A DNA stretch of 64,000 bases from DYFT01 sp041695085 (GTDB lineage Bacteria > Bacteroidota > Ignavibacteria > UBA10030), in contig JBGFRO010000022.1 of NCBI GenBank assembly GCA_041695085.1, positions 1 to 64,000 on the forward strand. Direction: 5' to 3'. The position numbers were made by a program, and so were the translations under genes. Position 1 is the first letter of the stretch. The number at the start of each line of letters is the position of its first letter. Under the pieces are notes generated by a model. The model searched no databases and was not told where the DNA came from. It saw only the letters and a list, made by a program, of their open reading frames with translations. Shown one piece after another: positions 26,364-34,694 of this stretch.

Positions 26364-27785
26364 TTACAGCTTCGAATCTTCACCCCTCAGAATCTCATCT
26401 TTGATACTGAGCAAATACTCCAGCGCTGCATCGTGCTCATTGGGAATGCGCCCGTCGAGGATGGCTTCAGTGATGGCCTCTTTCAGCTTCCCGACGAGGG
26501 GGCCGGGCTGGAGGCCACAGACTTGCATGATCTCGTCTCCACGGACAGGCGGTTGCCACGCCCGCCACCGGTCTTTTTCTTCGACTTCAGCCATCTTCGC
26601 GATGACTGCATCATAATTTCGATGGACCTGGTCGACGAGTTTTTGGTTTTTTGACGTAATGTCGGCACGACACAGAGCCATCAAATCGTCGATCTCCTCT
26701 CCCGCTTCGAACAACAGTCGCCGCACAGCCGAATCGGTTACCCCCTCATCCACAAGAGCCATCGGTCGGAGATGCAAGCGGACAAGCTTTTCGACGTACT
26801 TCACGTGATCAAGCGGCAGCTTCAGACGACGGAAGATCGGCTTCACCATGCGTGCGCCAATCTCTTCGTGGCCATGAAACGTCCACCCGATACCCTCCCT
26901 GAACGCCTTCGTTCGCGGTTTGGCAATATCGTGAAGCAGAGCAGCGATGCGCAACCATACATTGTCGGTGACTTCACTGATGTTATCCACTACCTTGAGG
27001 GTGTGGAGAAAAACATCTTTGTGATGGTAATCACGACGTTGGTCAACGCCGGAGAGCTGGGCTACTTCGGGAAAGACGACTTTCATCACACCGGTCTTCT
27101 GCATCAACATCAACCCGATCGAGGGCTTTGGGCTCGCCATGATCTTCAGAAACTCATCCGAAATCCTCTCTTGGGAGACGATTTTGAGACGCTCGGCCAT
27201 CTCCCGCGCCGCTTCGATTATGGACGGATCGACGGTGAATTGTAGCTGGGCTGCGAATCGAAACGCCCGCATAATGCGAAGCGGATCGTCGTCGAACGTC
27301 GCCCGCGGCTCGAGTGGTGTACGGAGGATTTTCTCTTCGAGCGCCTTCCTCCCTCCGAGCGGATCGACAATGGCGCCGTAGTCTTCTTTGTTGATCGAAG
27401 CGGCGATGGCGTTGATGGTGAAATCACGCCGGAAGAGGTCGTCATTAAGGGTTCCTTCTTGAACCATCGGCTTTCGCGATGATTTCGTATAGCTTTCTCG
27501 CCGCGCACCGACGAACTCGATCTTGACATCGTCCAACTGCAGCATGGCAGTGCCGAACTTTTCGTACACAACCAAATTCGATCTACCGACCTCGGTTGCA
27601 ACTTTCTTTCCAAGAGCAATGCCATCGCCAACGACGACGATGTCGATGTCTTTCACTCGACGTCCCAAGAGAAGATCTCGTATGTATCCCCCTACTACAA
27701 AGGCGCGGAGGCGCTCCTCGTCCGCCAGCCGTCCGATCCGTTTGACAATGAGATCATCAAGTTCGATCTGATGACGACGACTCAT
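26364..27785 (-). CDS. CCA tRNA nucleotidyltransferase/poly(A) polymerase family with HD domain
   Basis: A 473-residue class II nucleotidyltransferase that adds or repairs the tRNA 3' CCA end (or part of it). Signature VVGGYIRDLLLGRRVKDIDI holds the catalytic aspartates; RRDFTINAIA and DPLRIMRAFRFAAQL are the neck motifs; an HD phosphohydrolase domain follows with LLHDIAKP and FHGHEEIGARM. Length fits the HD-containing bacterial form. Some bacteria split CCA addition between two enzymes, so A-adding-only activity cannot be ruled out. The ATG overlaps the stop of the upstream oxidoreductase gene (ATGA at 27782-27785), showing co-translation. Confidence 0.92.
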   Translation of the reverse strand: MSRRHQIELDDLIVKRIGRLADEERLRAFVVGGYIRDLLLGRRVKDIDIVVVGDGIALGKKVATEVGRSNLVVYEKFGTAMLQLDDVKIEFVGARRESYTKSSRKPMVQEGTLNDDLFRRDFTINAIAASINKEDYGAIVDPLGGRKALEEKILRTPLEPRATFDDDPLRIMRAFRFAAQLQFTVDPSIIEAAREMAERLKIVSQERISDEFLKIMASPKPSIGLMLMQKTGVMKVVFPEVAQLSGVDQRRDYHHKDVFLHTLKVVDNISEVTDNVWLRIAALLHDIAKPRTKAFREGIGWTFHGHEEIGARMVKPIFRRLKLPLDHVKYVEKLVRLHLRPMALVDEGVTDSAVRRLLFEAGEEIDDLMALCRADITSKNQKLVDQVHRNYDAVIAKMAEVEEKDRWRAWQPPVRGDEIMQVCGLQPGPLVGKLKEAITEAILDGRIPNEHDAALEYLLSIKDEILRGEDSKL

Positions 27786-28774
27786 ACCGTACGAACAGTT
27801 TGTCGATCAATAATCTTGAGGATCGCTTCCGCGACTTCTAACGCCTGAAGTCCGTCATGGCCCGTGACGGGGGGATCGGAGTGAGTCTGGATCGCTTTTG
27901 CAAAAAGCTCTAACTCATATTTCAGTGCGTTGATCTCTTTCACCTCTGGTTGTTCATAAACGATCACTCGCTTGCGGGTCCCCTGCTCGATCTTCCCCAG
28001 CATCATTGTCGGTTTCACGCCGGCATCGCCTTCATCCACTAAGCGAAACACCTCAGCCAGTCCTTGCGAGAAGTCGATCGAGATGTACGCATTCTTCTGG
28101 AAGAGCCTCATCTTTCTCATTTTGTTCTGGCTGATACGACTGGCGGTGACGTTTGCCACGCATCCATTCTCAAACTGGAGGCGCGCGTTCGCAATATCCA
28201 GACTGTCGGAAACCACAGCCACCCCATTGGCGTCGATGCGCGTGACGGGAGAGTGGACAAGGCTCAGGATAAGATCGATGTCGTGAATCATCAGATCGAG
28301 AACCACCGCCACATCAGCTCCGCGAGGGTTAAACTGAGCGAGGCGATGCGACTCGATGAACAGCGGCTCTAACCGTACATGATCCAACGCCACAATCGCG
28401 GGGTTGAATCGTTCAATGTGACCCACTTGCAGCACCAGTTTCCGTTTCTCGGCAAGATCGACTAAGGCTTTTGCCTGCTCCGGCGTCTCGGTCATCGGCT
28501 TTTCGATAAAGACGTGCAGGTTTCGTTCGAGAGCCTCACGCGCGATTTCATAGTGGCTCTTTGTCGTGGAGGCAATCACAACAGCCTCAATCTCGGAAAA
28601 GAGCTGATCGAGCGTTTCAAACGCTTCTACGCCATGCTCTCTTGCCACACTCTCGGACTTCTGATGATCGAGATCATATACACCGACGAATCGAACCGAT
28701 TCGATGGTCGATAGCATTTTTGCATGGAGACTTCCAAGATGTCCACAGCCGACAATCCCGATTTGTATGCTCAT
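27782..28774 (-). CDS. Gfo/Idh/MocA family oxidoreductase
   Basis: A 330-residue NAD(P)-dependent oxidoreductase: N-terminal Rossmann fold with GIVGCGHLGSLHAKML, the family motif EKPMTETPEQA (EKP lysine), HIERFNPAI, and the C-terminal alpha/beta domain with the active-site-like VLDLMIHDIDLIL. The ATG at 28774, with GAGGACAACTGC before it, is preferred to an in-frame upstream start. Such enzymes act on sugars, inositols or UDP-sugars; the form with HIERFNPA often occurs with lipid A or nucleotide-sugar genes in Bacteroidota, but the substrate here is open. It is coupled to the CCA enzyme gene by a 4-bp overlap. Confidence 0.92.
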   Translation of the reverse strand: MSIQIGIVGCGHLGSLHAKMLSTIESVRFVGVYDLDHQKSESVAREHGVEAFETLDQLFSEIEAVVIASTTKSHYEIAREALERNLHVFIEKPMTETPEQAKALVDLAEKRKLVLQVGHIERFNPAIVALDHVRLEPLFIESHRLAQFNPRGADVAVVLDLMIHDIDLILSLVHSPVTRIDANGVAVVSDSLDIANARLQFENGCVANVTASRISQNKMRKMRLFQKNAYISIDFSQGLAEVFRLVDEGDAGVKPTMMLGKIEQGTRKRVIVYEQPEVKEINALKYELELFAKAIQTHSDPPVTGHDGLQALEVAEAILKIIDRQTVRTV

Positions 28775-28799
28775 GCAGTTGTCCTCGAACAAGGATCAT

Positions 28800-30047
28800 T
28801 TAGGGTGAAATGCCGCTCGTTCCGCCGAGGATGGATCCTTGCACAAATCCGACAAGACGATCAAATCCGCCGAAGCGTTGGTCCCGATAATACACGAACG
28901 CTGTGTACAGGTTCACCGTCCGCCAGTCGTTTCCTTCGAGCGAGATCCAATCGTCGTTTCCTACAACGTACTGGTATTCGTGAACGCCGCGGCGCAAGGT
29001 CACAGGGACCACATATCTACGCGTCTCCCAATTGTACCGCATCACAAATCTCGGATCAACCCGCCAGCCGGTGAAATCTCCCACAACAAATACCGAATCG
29101 AACTCCTCCGTTTCGTGACTGAGCTCAAACTGAAATGTGATGTAATCGGCATACCGCGTTCCCGTGACGTACGTCGAGACGCCGTTTTGATCACGAGGCG
29201 CAGCTTGAAGGAATCGGCTGACATCTGCGCCGGTGCGGGATCGGTGGTATCCACCCGGGGGATATTCATCGACACTTCGTAAGTCGATGCGGCGATATTC
29301 ATTGCCGGGACGGATGTTGTCGACTCGAAAGGAAAGCTTCGAGAGCCCCACTCCCTCAACAAATGTATGAGGATCACGATCGTTCACATCGATTCGGATC
29401 GGACGATAGAGTTCTCGGTTTTTGTAGATATCGACCGTCGTTACGAGGAAAGGGAAGAACTGTTCATCGCGTATCGAGTCTGGATGAGGTACAGCAAAGC
29501 TCACCTCGACACGATTTACCATGTACCATGGATAGGGTTCTGATGACTGCTGTCGATTCGACACGCGCAAAGAAGGCTGAACGATTTCCTCCACTACGAA
29601 AAATCGTCCCCGAGCCAATACCTCCGTCCAATCGTCATCCAATATTTCAAACAGGTAGTTACCGGAATAACGGAATCGCTCAAGTCCCGCAATGCCCGGT
29701 AGCCGGAACTTGTATGTGTAACGATATGCTTGGACTCCCGCTGGCGCGACTTCATGGAAGAGAGGCGCACGGGCCCGATGATCGATCTCGTTATTCAAGA
29801 ACGTTGTCTCCGTCGGATGCCAATTTCGATCACAATGGACGACACGGAGACGAAAATTGGGAGGTTCCGATTCATCGATGTCAAATTCGACACTAAACGA
29901 TCTTGTCTCGCGCGCCACAATCGGCAAGCGCGCTGCAGCCTGTCCGTTGATGCGCATCCCTTTTATGCGTGGAGAAAAAATCTCCTGCGCATCGAGGAGG
30001 GTGAATTGACTCAAAGAGAATATGACAAGAACAAGTCCGTTCTTCAT
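28800..30047 (-). CDS. T9SS plug-type protein (DUF5103 family)
   Basis: A 415-residue exported protein with a short signal peptide (LVIFSLSQFTLLDAQE). The pattern VVHCDRNWHPTETTFL, YSGNYLFEILDDD and a regular alternation of beta strands fits the DUF5103 family, named as the plug of the type IX secretion translocon. The last about 100 residues form an early-set/CBM-like beta domain (FDSVFVVGDFTGW ... GVHEYQYVVG). It should sit in the periplasm or in the outer-membrane translocon and close the pore when it is not occupied by PorV (knowledge of the family). It lies about 26 kb from the PorU/PorV cluster, on the same strand, upstream of the oxidoreductase gene with a 25-bp gap. Confidence 0.8.
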   Translation of the reverse strand: MKNGLVLVIFSLSQFTLLDAQEIFSPRIKGMRINGQAAARLPIVARETRSFSVEFDIDESEPPNFRLRVVHCDRNWHPTETTFLNNEIDHRARAPLFHEVAPAGVQAYRYTYKFRLPGIAGLERFRYSGNYLFEILDDDWTEVLARGRFFVVEEIVQPSLRVSNRQQSSEPYPWYMVNRVEVSFAVPHPDSIRDEQFFPFLVTTVDIYKNRELYRPIRIDVNDRDPHTFVEGVGLSKLSFRVDNIRPGNEYRRIDLRSVDEYPPGGYHRSRTGADVSRFLQAAPRDQNGVSTYVTGTRYADYITFQFELSHETEEFDSVFVVGDFTGWRVDPRFVMRYNWETRRYVVPVTLRRGVHEYQYVVGNDDWISLEGNDWRTVNLYTAFVYYRDQRFGGFDRLVGFVQGSILGGTSGISP

Positions 30048-30073
30048 GGCATCACGACTTTGTAAAGCGTATA

Positions 30074-30329
30074 CTATGTTCCTTTGAGTCCGATCTCCGG
30101 ACTTGCGACCCGCACGTCGTCATCTGTCTGAGTTCTTAACCAATGTGCAATCTCCTTCGGCAAGACTTCTGGCATACTGCAGGTCAATGTACGTATCGTC
30201 CGGCGTGTATTCAAAGTGAAGCGCGACCGTCACATAGAAGACAGCCGTGACCAATGCAATGGCGTAGCGGAGAAAAAACCGGACGACGGCTCTTGCGACG
30301 CTCCGATGTGCACTGAGGAATCCAACCCT
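30074..30329 (-). pseudogene. Remnant of a membrane glycosyltransferase gene
   Basis: Immediately after the stop of the HAD gene, the same frame continues without an ATG and encodes RYAIALVTAVFYVTVALHFE, a membrane helix, then YTPDDTYIDLQYARSLAEG, which resembles the first periplasmic loop of GT39/RgtA-type membrane glycosyltransferases. It ends at a TGA (30120-30122). Shifted by one frame and overlapping, IAHWLRTQTDDDVRVASPEI then GLKGT runs to a TAG at 30074-30076; this resembles a loop found far downstream in the same families (WLR..TP.D.rVA..eIG). The simplest reading is an early segment fused to a late segment by a large internal deletion. No start codon or ribosome-binding site is evident. 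Confidence 0.5.
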
Positions 30330-30980
30330 TCAGTCAAACTGCCTGCTTAACCATGCTTTGAACTCTTCCACGTTCTCGAACACAGCATCGGTTTTCATCT
30401 CCATCACCTGGTCCTTGCCGTACGAATCCCACACCACCGCAGCGATGCGCACGCCCGCTTCATGTGCTGCTTTCACGTCGGCAACAGCATCCCCCACCAT
30501 CAGCGCTTCGTCCGGCCGGAGTCGAAACTCCTTCAAGATTTTCCTGATGCCTTCGGCTGAGGGCTTGTGGTCGACCACGTCGTTGCCCGTCACGACAAGG
30601 TCGAAGTAGTCTTTGAGGCCGAATTCTTCAAGCGTAATCGTCGTGGTATGAATGCCTTTCCCCGTGAAGAGTGCGAGCTTGACACCGGCATCTTTCAGGA
30701 AGTCCAGAACCTCTCTGATCCCCGGATAAAGGGATGCCAATGTGTGATGCGAACGATAGTATAGCAAATAGTCCTGCATCACTTCATCGAGTCGGGAGCG
30801 ATCGACGATGTGGAGCAACGCACCTTCTTCCGGTGGACCGAACATCGCGGTAATCTCGGCTTCGGAGTATCTTTTTCCTGCATATTTCTGAGCGATGTAG
30901 TTGAACGAATCGAAGATCAGCTGATTCGTCTGCGTCAACGTTCCATCCATATCGAAGACGACGCATTTGAGCCAACTCAT
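30330..30980 (-). CDS. HAD superfamily phosphatase (phosphoglycolate phosphatase-like)
   Basis: A 216-residue HAD hydrolase with the nucleophile motif VVFDMDGTLTQTN, motif II LFTGKG, motif III lysine in DHKPSAEG, and motif IV MVGDAVADVKAA. The helical cap between motifs I and II (about residues 15-90) is the C1 cap of the phosphoglycolate/pyrophosphatase (PpaX/Gph-like) group. The substrate is likely a small phosphate ester. It lies upstream of the glycosyltransferase remnant on the same strand. It is separated from the aldolase gene by the terminator at 31043-31083, so it probably has its own promoter in 30981-31050. Confidence 0.92.
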   Translation of the reverse strand: MSWLKCVVFDMDGTLTQTNQLIFDSFNYIAQKYAGKRYSEAEITAMFGPPEEGALLHIVDRSRLDEVMQDYLLYYRSHHTLASLYPGIREVLDFLKDAGVKLALFTGKGIHTTTITLEEFGLKDYFDLVVTGNDVVDHKPSAEGIRKILKEFRLRPDEALMVGDAVADVKAAHEAGVRIAAVVWDSYGKDQVMEMKTDAVFENVEEFKAWLSRQFD

Positions 30981-31042
30981 TGACGATCCCTTATGAGATG
31001 AGACACTTTCATGTGGTGGAGCCTTTGCGACCCCCCTCCTTC

Positions 31043-31083
31043 ATAAAAAAAGCAAAGGCGTCAAGATGCGGTTCGACGCCTTT
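31043..31083 (-). terminator. Intrinsic terminator of the aldolase gene
   Basis: Inverted repeat AAAGGCGTC (31054-31062) / GACGCCTTT (31075-31083) with a 12-base loop. On the minus strand it is followed within two bases by a run of seven T (31045-31051 on the plus strand reads A). It lies 53 bp downstream of the aldolase stop. This is a classic rho-independent terminator for that gene. Confidence 0.85.
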
Positions 31084-31135
31084 TCCGAGTAAAGGGTAGT
31101 TGAGAATCAGAGGGTAACAAAGTGGCACAGCGGAC

Positions 31136-32185
31136 TTAAGCGATCGTCACCTCTTTTGAAAGATAGACATCCTGGATCGCGTTCAGGATTTGAACGCCCT
31201 CTTTCATTGGACGCTGAAATGCTTTACGACCTGAGATCAATCCCATTCCTCCCGCACGTTTGTTGATGACAGCCGTCTTGACCGCCTCTGCAATGTCGTT
31301 CTGTCCTGAAGGTCCGCCGGAATTGATCAACCCCGCACGACCCATGTAGCAGTTGGCGACCTGGTAGCGCGTAAGATCAATCGGATGATCGGAAGAGAGT
31401 TGCTCGTACACTTTCTTGTGTGTTTTTCCGAAGTTGAGAGCGGTGTAGCCTCCGTTGTTTTCCGGCAACTTCTGCTTGATGATATCTGCCTCGATCGTCA
31501 CGCCGAGGTGATTCGCCTGGCCGGTGAGATCCGCTGCGACGTGATAGTCTTTCTCCTTCGTCTTGAATGCCGGGTTTCGGGTGTAACACCAGAGGATCGT
31601 CGCCATCCCAAGCTCATGCGCCTGCTGGAACGCTTGGCTCACTTCCCAGATCTGCCGGCGAGATTCAGGCGAGCCAAAGTAGACGGTGGCACCGACCGCT
31701 ACAGCCCCCATATCGAAAGCTTGTTTGACACTCGCGAACATCGATTGATCGTACGTGTTGGGGTACGAAAGGAATTCGTTGTGGTTGAATTTCAGGATGA
31801 AGGGAATCTTGTGAGCATATTTGCGCGCGACGGAGCCGAGCACACCCAACGTGGACGCGACGGCGTTGCATCCCCCTTCGATCGCCAACTTGACGATGTT
31901 CTCCGGATCGAAGTACATCGGATTAGGTGCGAAGGAGGCCCCGGCAGAATGCTCGATCCCCTGATCAACAGGAAGAATCGAGAGATATCCCGTGCCTGCC
32001 AGCCGTCCATGATCGAACAGCTGTTGGAGACTGCGTAACACCTGCGGTGTGCGATCGGAAAGAGCATAGACACGGTCGACGTAGTCGGCTCCCGGTAGAT
32101 GGAGAGATTCTTTCGGAATAGTATTGCAGGTGTGGCTTAACAGCGCTTTCGCTTCACTTCCCAGAACTTCTTCTATGTTCGTCAT
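31136..32185 (-). CDS. Class I fructose-bisphosphate aldolase, archaeal/DhnA type
   Basis: A 349-residue Schiff-base aldolase that interconverts fructose-1,6-bisphosphate with two triose phosphates in glycolysis and gluconeogenesis. Recognisable segments: LSILPVDQGIEHSAGASF, IPFILKFNHNEFLSYPNTYD, GAVAVGATVYFGSPES, ADIIKQKLPENNGGYTALNF and NSGGPSGQND. This is the FbaB/DhnA type, unrelated in sequence to eukaryotic class I enzymes. The ATG at 32185 (MTNIEEVLG) is preceded by GGAG and lies downstream of a good promoter at 32241-32269, so the 37 codons upstream in frame are not translated. Monocistronic, closed by the terminator at 31043-31083. Confidence 0.94.
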   Translation of the reverse strand: MTNIEEVLGSEAKALLSHTCNTIPKESLHLPGADYVDRVYALSDRTPQVLRSLQQLFDHGRLAGTGYLSILPVDQGIEHSAGASFAPNPMYFDPENIVKLAIEGGCNAVASTLGVLGSVARKYAHKIPFILKFNHNEFLSYPNTYDQSMFASVKQAFDMGAVAVGATVYFGSPESRRQIWEVSQAFQQAHELGMATILWCYTRNPAFKTKEKDYHVAADLTGQANHLGVTIEADIIKQKLPENNGGYTALNFGKTHKKVYEQLSSDHPIDLTRYQVANCYMGRAGLINSGGPSGQNDIAEAVKTAVINKRAGGMGLISGRKAFQRPMKEGVQILNAIQDVYLSKEVTIA

Positions 32186-32240
32186 TAGTAGACTCCTCAG
32201 AATGCGTGGCTCGGTCAGGAACTCAGTAAAAACACGGCAA

Positions 32241-32269
32241 AATATACCAAACGTTTGAGTGGATTGCAA
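32241..32269 (-). promoter_or_regulatory. Promoter of the class I aldolase gene
   Basis: On the minus strand TTGCAA (32264-32269) is separated by 17 bases from TATATT (32241-32246), a near-consensus sigma-70-like pair. The predicted transcription start near 32235 leaves a leader of about 50 bases with GGAG just before the ATG at 32185. This spacing also fixes the start codon choice. Confidence 0.7.
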
Positions 32270-32328
32270 AGAAATGGCCGGCTCCAAGATCGGCATTCAA
32301 TTCCTCTTCTCAGAGTAGATAAAGAAAC

Positions 32329-32354
32329 AGCCCATCCGGAACGCTGGATGGGCT
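32329..32354 (-). terminator. Terminator after DUF4382 lipoprotein gene
   Basis: Perfect 9-bp stem AGCCCATCC (32329-32337) / GGATGGGCT (32346-32354) with an 8-base loop, 55 bp downstream of the stop at 32410. On the minus strand the stem is followed by a T-rich stretch GTTTCTTTAT. Probably a rho-independent terminator of moderate strength. Confidence 0.65.
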
Positions 32355-32409
32355 TGTGAGATGTGGTTTGGTGGTGTGGTGCTTTCGTCGACCAGTCGCC
32401 GACGAATTC

Positions 32410-33222
32410 TTACTCGTTTGGAATCTGCTGTGACCGCCGTTGCAGTGTGATGGTTCCGATATTGGTTGTTTGACCGCGCGTCACGACCACGCCCGGCACG
32501 TCAATGCCAACATAGGCCGTATTGGTGGCCTCGATGTGAACGGTGTACGTTCCCTCCGGCAACGCCATAAGTTTGAAGGAGCCGTTGGACCCGGCCACCG
32601 TGCTCACCGTATCCGCACCGGCGACGGTCCAAATCCTGGCGTTCGCCTCCGTCGGCTGCACGGTACCGGCGATCTCACCCGAAACAACCTTCGGCTGGCA
32701 ACGGATCACCGGCGACATTCGATATTGACCGTTGCCGGTCCGCACAATCGACCGCCCGGCATCAAAATCGAGATACAGCTCATACAACTTACCTTCTTCA
32801 ATGACGAAGGAGTGATTCAGCTTGATGCCGGTTTGCATGCCGCTGCTGATCTCAAGGTTGAAGGTCGTTCCGCCGATCTTGATATAGCTTCCCGCGCCAA
32901 CGATCAGGCGAATCTGCGTATAGCGACCAGCTTTCAACTTCGCGCTGCCAAGAATGGCACTCGCACCATTTCTGAGCGTCAGCAAATCATAGCTGGCCGG
33001 CTGATCGTTCACCACAAACCAACCGCTCGTCTCGTCGGAACCGGCGGCATGGACCTCCACACGATTCACCGTCACCACCACCTGCTCCGCGTTCGCGGGC
33101 GCATCGATCAAATGCATCCGAATCTCGCCCTCTCCTTCCGACGGCGCAACCACATCATCCTTCGCGCATCCGATCGTCAGCAAGAGAACAAGAATCGAAA
33201 TGGATGTGAGTAAGCCCTTCAT
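32410..33222 (-). CDS. DUF4382 lipoprotein with carboxypeptidase-regulatory-like domain
   Basis: A 270-residue lipoprotein: the signal SISILVLLLTIGCAKDD places the lipidated cysteine near residue 20. Residues about 35-180 match the DUF4382 pattern (IRMHLIDAPANAEQVVVTVN, YDLLTLRNGASAILGSAKL, AGRYTQIRL). A C-terminal immunoglobulin-like carboxypeptidase-regulatory domain follows (VSGEIAGTVQPTEANARIWT ... LPEGTYTVHIEATN). The ATG at 33222 has GGAGG seven bases upstream and is clearly right; the longer open frame is not. The function of DUF4382 is unknown; it is common in Bacteroidota and archaeal surface proteins. Probably a surface or periplasmic carbohydrate/protein-binding lipoprotein (inference). 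Confidence 0.85.
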   Translation of the reverse strand: MKGLLTSISILVLLLTIGCAKDDVVAPSEGEGEIRMHLIDAPANAEQVVVTVNRVEVHAAGSDETSGWFVVNDQPASYDLLTLRNGASAILGSAKLKAGRYTQIRLIVGAGSYIKIGGTTFNLEISSGMQTGIKLNHSFVIEEGKLYELYLDFDAGRSIVRTGNGQYRMSPVIRCQPKVVSGEIAGTVQPTEANARIWTVAGADTVSTVAGSNGSFKLMALPEGTYTVHIEATNTAYVGIDVPGVVVTRGQTTNIGTITLQRRSQQIPNE

Positions 33223-33383
33223 ACGTCCCTCCAGGTTAGTTGAACATGTCTTTCGGGTTTCTTCCCGAAACCCACACATTAATATACGTTCGCCGCCACT
33301 CGAGTTTTTGATCTTCGTCACACGGTGTGATTGACCTCACGCGCCTTGCTTCTCCCACCAATTCTCTCTACTTTGATGATGCC

Positions 33384-34553
33384 ATGAAGTCGCAACTTGT
33401 TCTCCGAAAACACGAAGAGCATCGGATCGTCAACGGTCACCAGTGGGTCTTTAGCAATGAGATCAAAACGATCAACGGTTCTCCTGAGGCCGGCGATGTT
33501 GTGGAGCTGCTCCGGTATGACGGGAAGTTTCTCGGCGTCGGATTCTACAACCCTCACTCGTTGATCGCCTTCCGGCTCCTCTCCCGCGAACGCGTCACGC
33601 CCACTTTTGATTTTTTCGAACAGCGGATCTCTCAAGCTCTCGACCTGCGCCAGCGTATCTATCCCGAATCGGAATCGTACCGCGTCGTTCACGGCGAAGC
33701 GGATTTCCTGCCGGGACTGGTAATCGACAAGTACAATGAATTTCTTTCGCTCCAGACCTTTTCGGTCGGCATGGAAAAGCGACTCACCCTCATGAGCGAC
33801 GTCCTCGAATCGCTTTTCCATCCGATGGCTATCGTCGAACGGAATGAATCGCCCCTGCGCGCGCTCGAACATCTTCCTCAGAAAAAAGGAGTCGTACGAG
33901 GGACTCTGGGCCAGACCATCATCAACGAACATGGACTGAAGTTCAAAGTCGATCTTCTGAACGGCCAGAAGACGGGATTTTTCCTCGACCAGCGGGAAAA
34001 TCGGTTCGCTCTGCGGCGTTACGTGCGGGACGCCTCGGTGCTTGATTGCTTCTGCAATGAAGGAGGATTTGCTTTGAACGCTGCCGTGGGCGGAGCGAAA
34101 GACGTTACGGCCATCGACATCTCGGAATCGGCGGTCAACAATGCCCGCGTGAACACAACGATTAATAATATAAAGAATGTGACATTCGAGGTCGCCGACG
34201 TTTTCGAGAAATTGAAGGCGTTGGAGGAAGCAAAGGTGCGTTTTGATGCAATCGTGCTCGACCCCCCTTCTTTCAGCAAGAACAAAAAGACGGTCGCTAC
34301 CGCCATAAAAGGCTACAAGGAAATCAATTCGAGAGCCTTGCGGATCCTCAATCCCGGTGGATTTCTCATCACCGCCTCCTGTTCGCATCACATCACGGCG
34401 GAGACATTCCTCGAAACCATCGAATCGTCTGCTCGTTCCATCCATCGATCCCTCCAACTCCTCAAATTCTCCGGTGCTTCACTCGACCACCCCTCGCTCG
34501 TGCCTATGCCGGAGACGTCGTACCTCAAGTTCGCAATTTATGCCGTCACGTGA
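33384..34553 (+). CDS. RlmI-like class I SAM-dependent rRNA methyltransferase
   Basis: A 389-residue protein with an N-terminal PUA domain (LRKHEEHRIVNGHQWVFSNE), a central EEHEA-like domain, and a C-terminal Rossmann methyltransferase with NGQKTGFFLDQRENR, the SAM motif VLDCFCNEGGFALNAA and the catalytic region IVLDPPSFSKNKK. This is the layout of RlmI/RlmK-like 23S rRNA m5C methyltransferases. Unlike RlmI of E. coli, specificity is not testable here. The ATG at 33384 is chosen because a TTG-N20-TACTTTG promoter-like element ends near 33359, which would leave only a short leader; the open frame starts at 33327. Divergent from the DUF4382 gene. Confidence 0.92.
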   Translation: MKSQLVLRKHEEHRIVNGHQWVFSNEIKTINGSPEAGDVVELLRYDGKFLGVGFYNPHSLIAFRLLSRERVTPTFDFFEQRISQALDLRQRIYPESESYRVVHGEADFLPGLVIDKYNEFLSLQTFSVGMEKRLTLMSDVLESLFHPMAIVERNESPLRALEHLPQKKGVVRGTLGQTIINEHGLKFKVDLLNGQKTGFFLDQRENRFALRRYVRDASVLDCFCNEGGFALNAAVGGAKDVTAIDISESAVNNARVNTTINNIKNVTFEVADVFEKLKALEEAKVRFDAIVLDPPSFSKNKKTVATAIKGYKEINSRALRILNPGGFLITASCSHHITAETFLETIESSARSIHRSLQLLKFSGASLDHPSLVPMPETSYLKFAIYAVT

Positions 34554-34619
34554 ATGAGGCACTTGGAGAAAGAGGAGTTTCATTGCCGAGCGGAACGTGC
34601 GAGCTGAGAGAAGCAGGCG

Positions 34620-34648
34620 TTGCTTCTCAGACGTGAGGAAACTATATT
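34620..34648 (+). promoter_or_regulatory. Promoter of outer membrane protein gene
   Basis: TTGCTT (34620-34625), a 17-base spacer, then TATATT (34643-34648). This has the same architecture and -10 sequence as the aldolase promoter in this window. It lies 46 bp before the ATG at 34695, which has GGGAG as ribosome-binding site. Confidence 0.65.
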
Positions 34649-34694
34649 GCCGTCGGTGAGGTTGGTAAAGACAACATCAATCGAAGGGAGAAGA

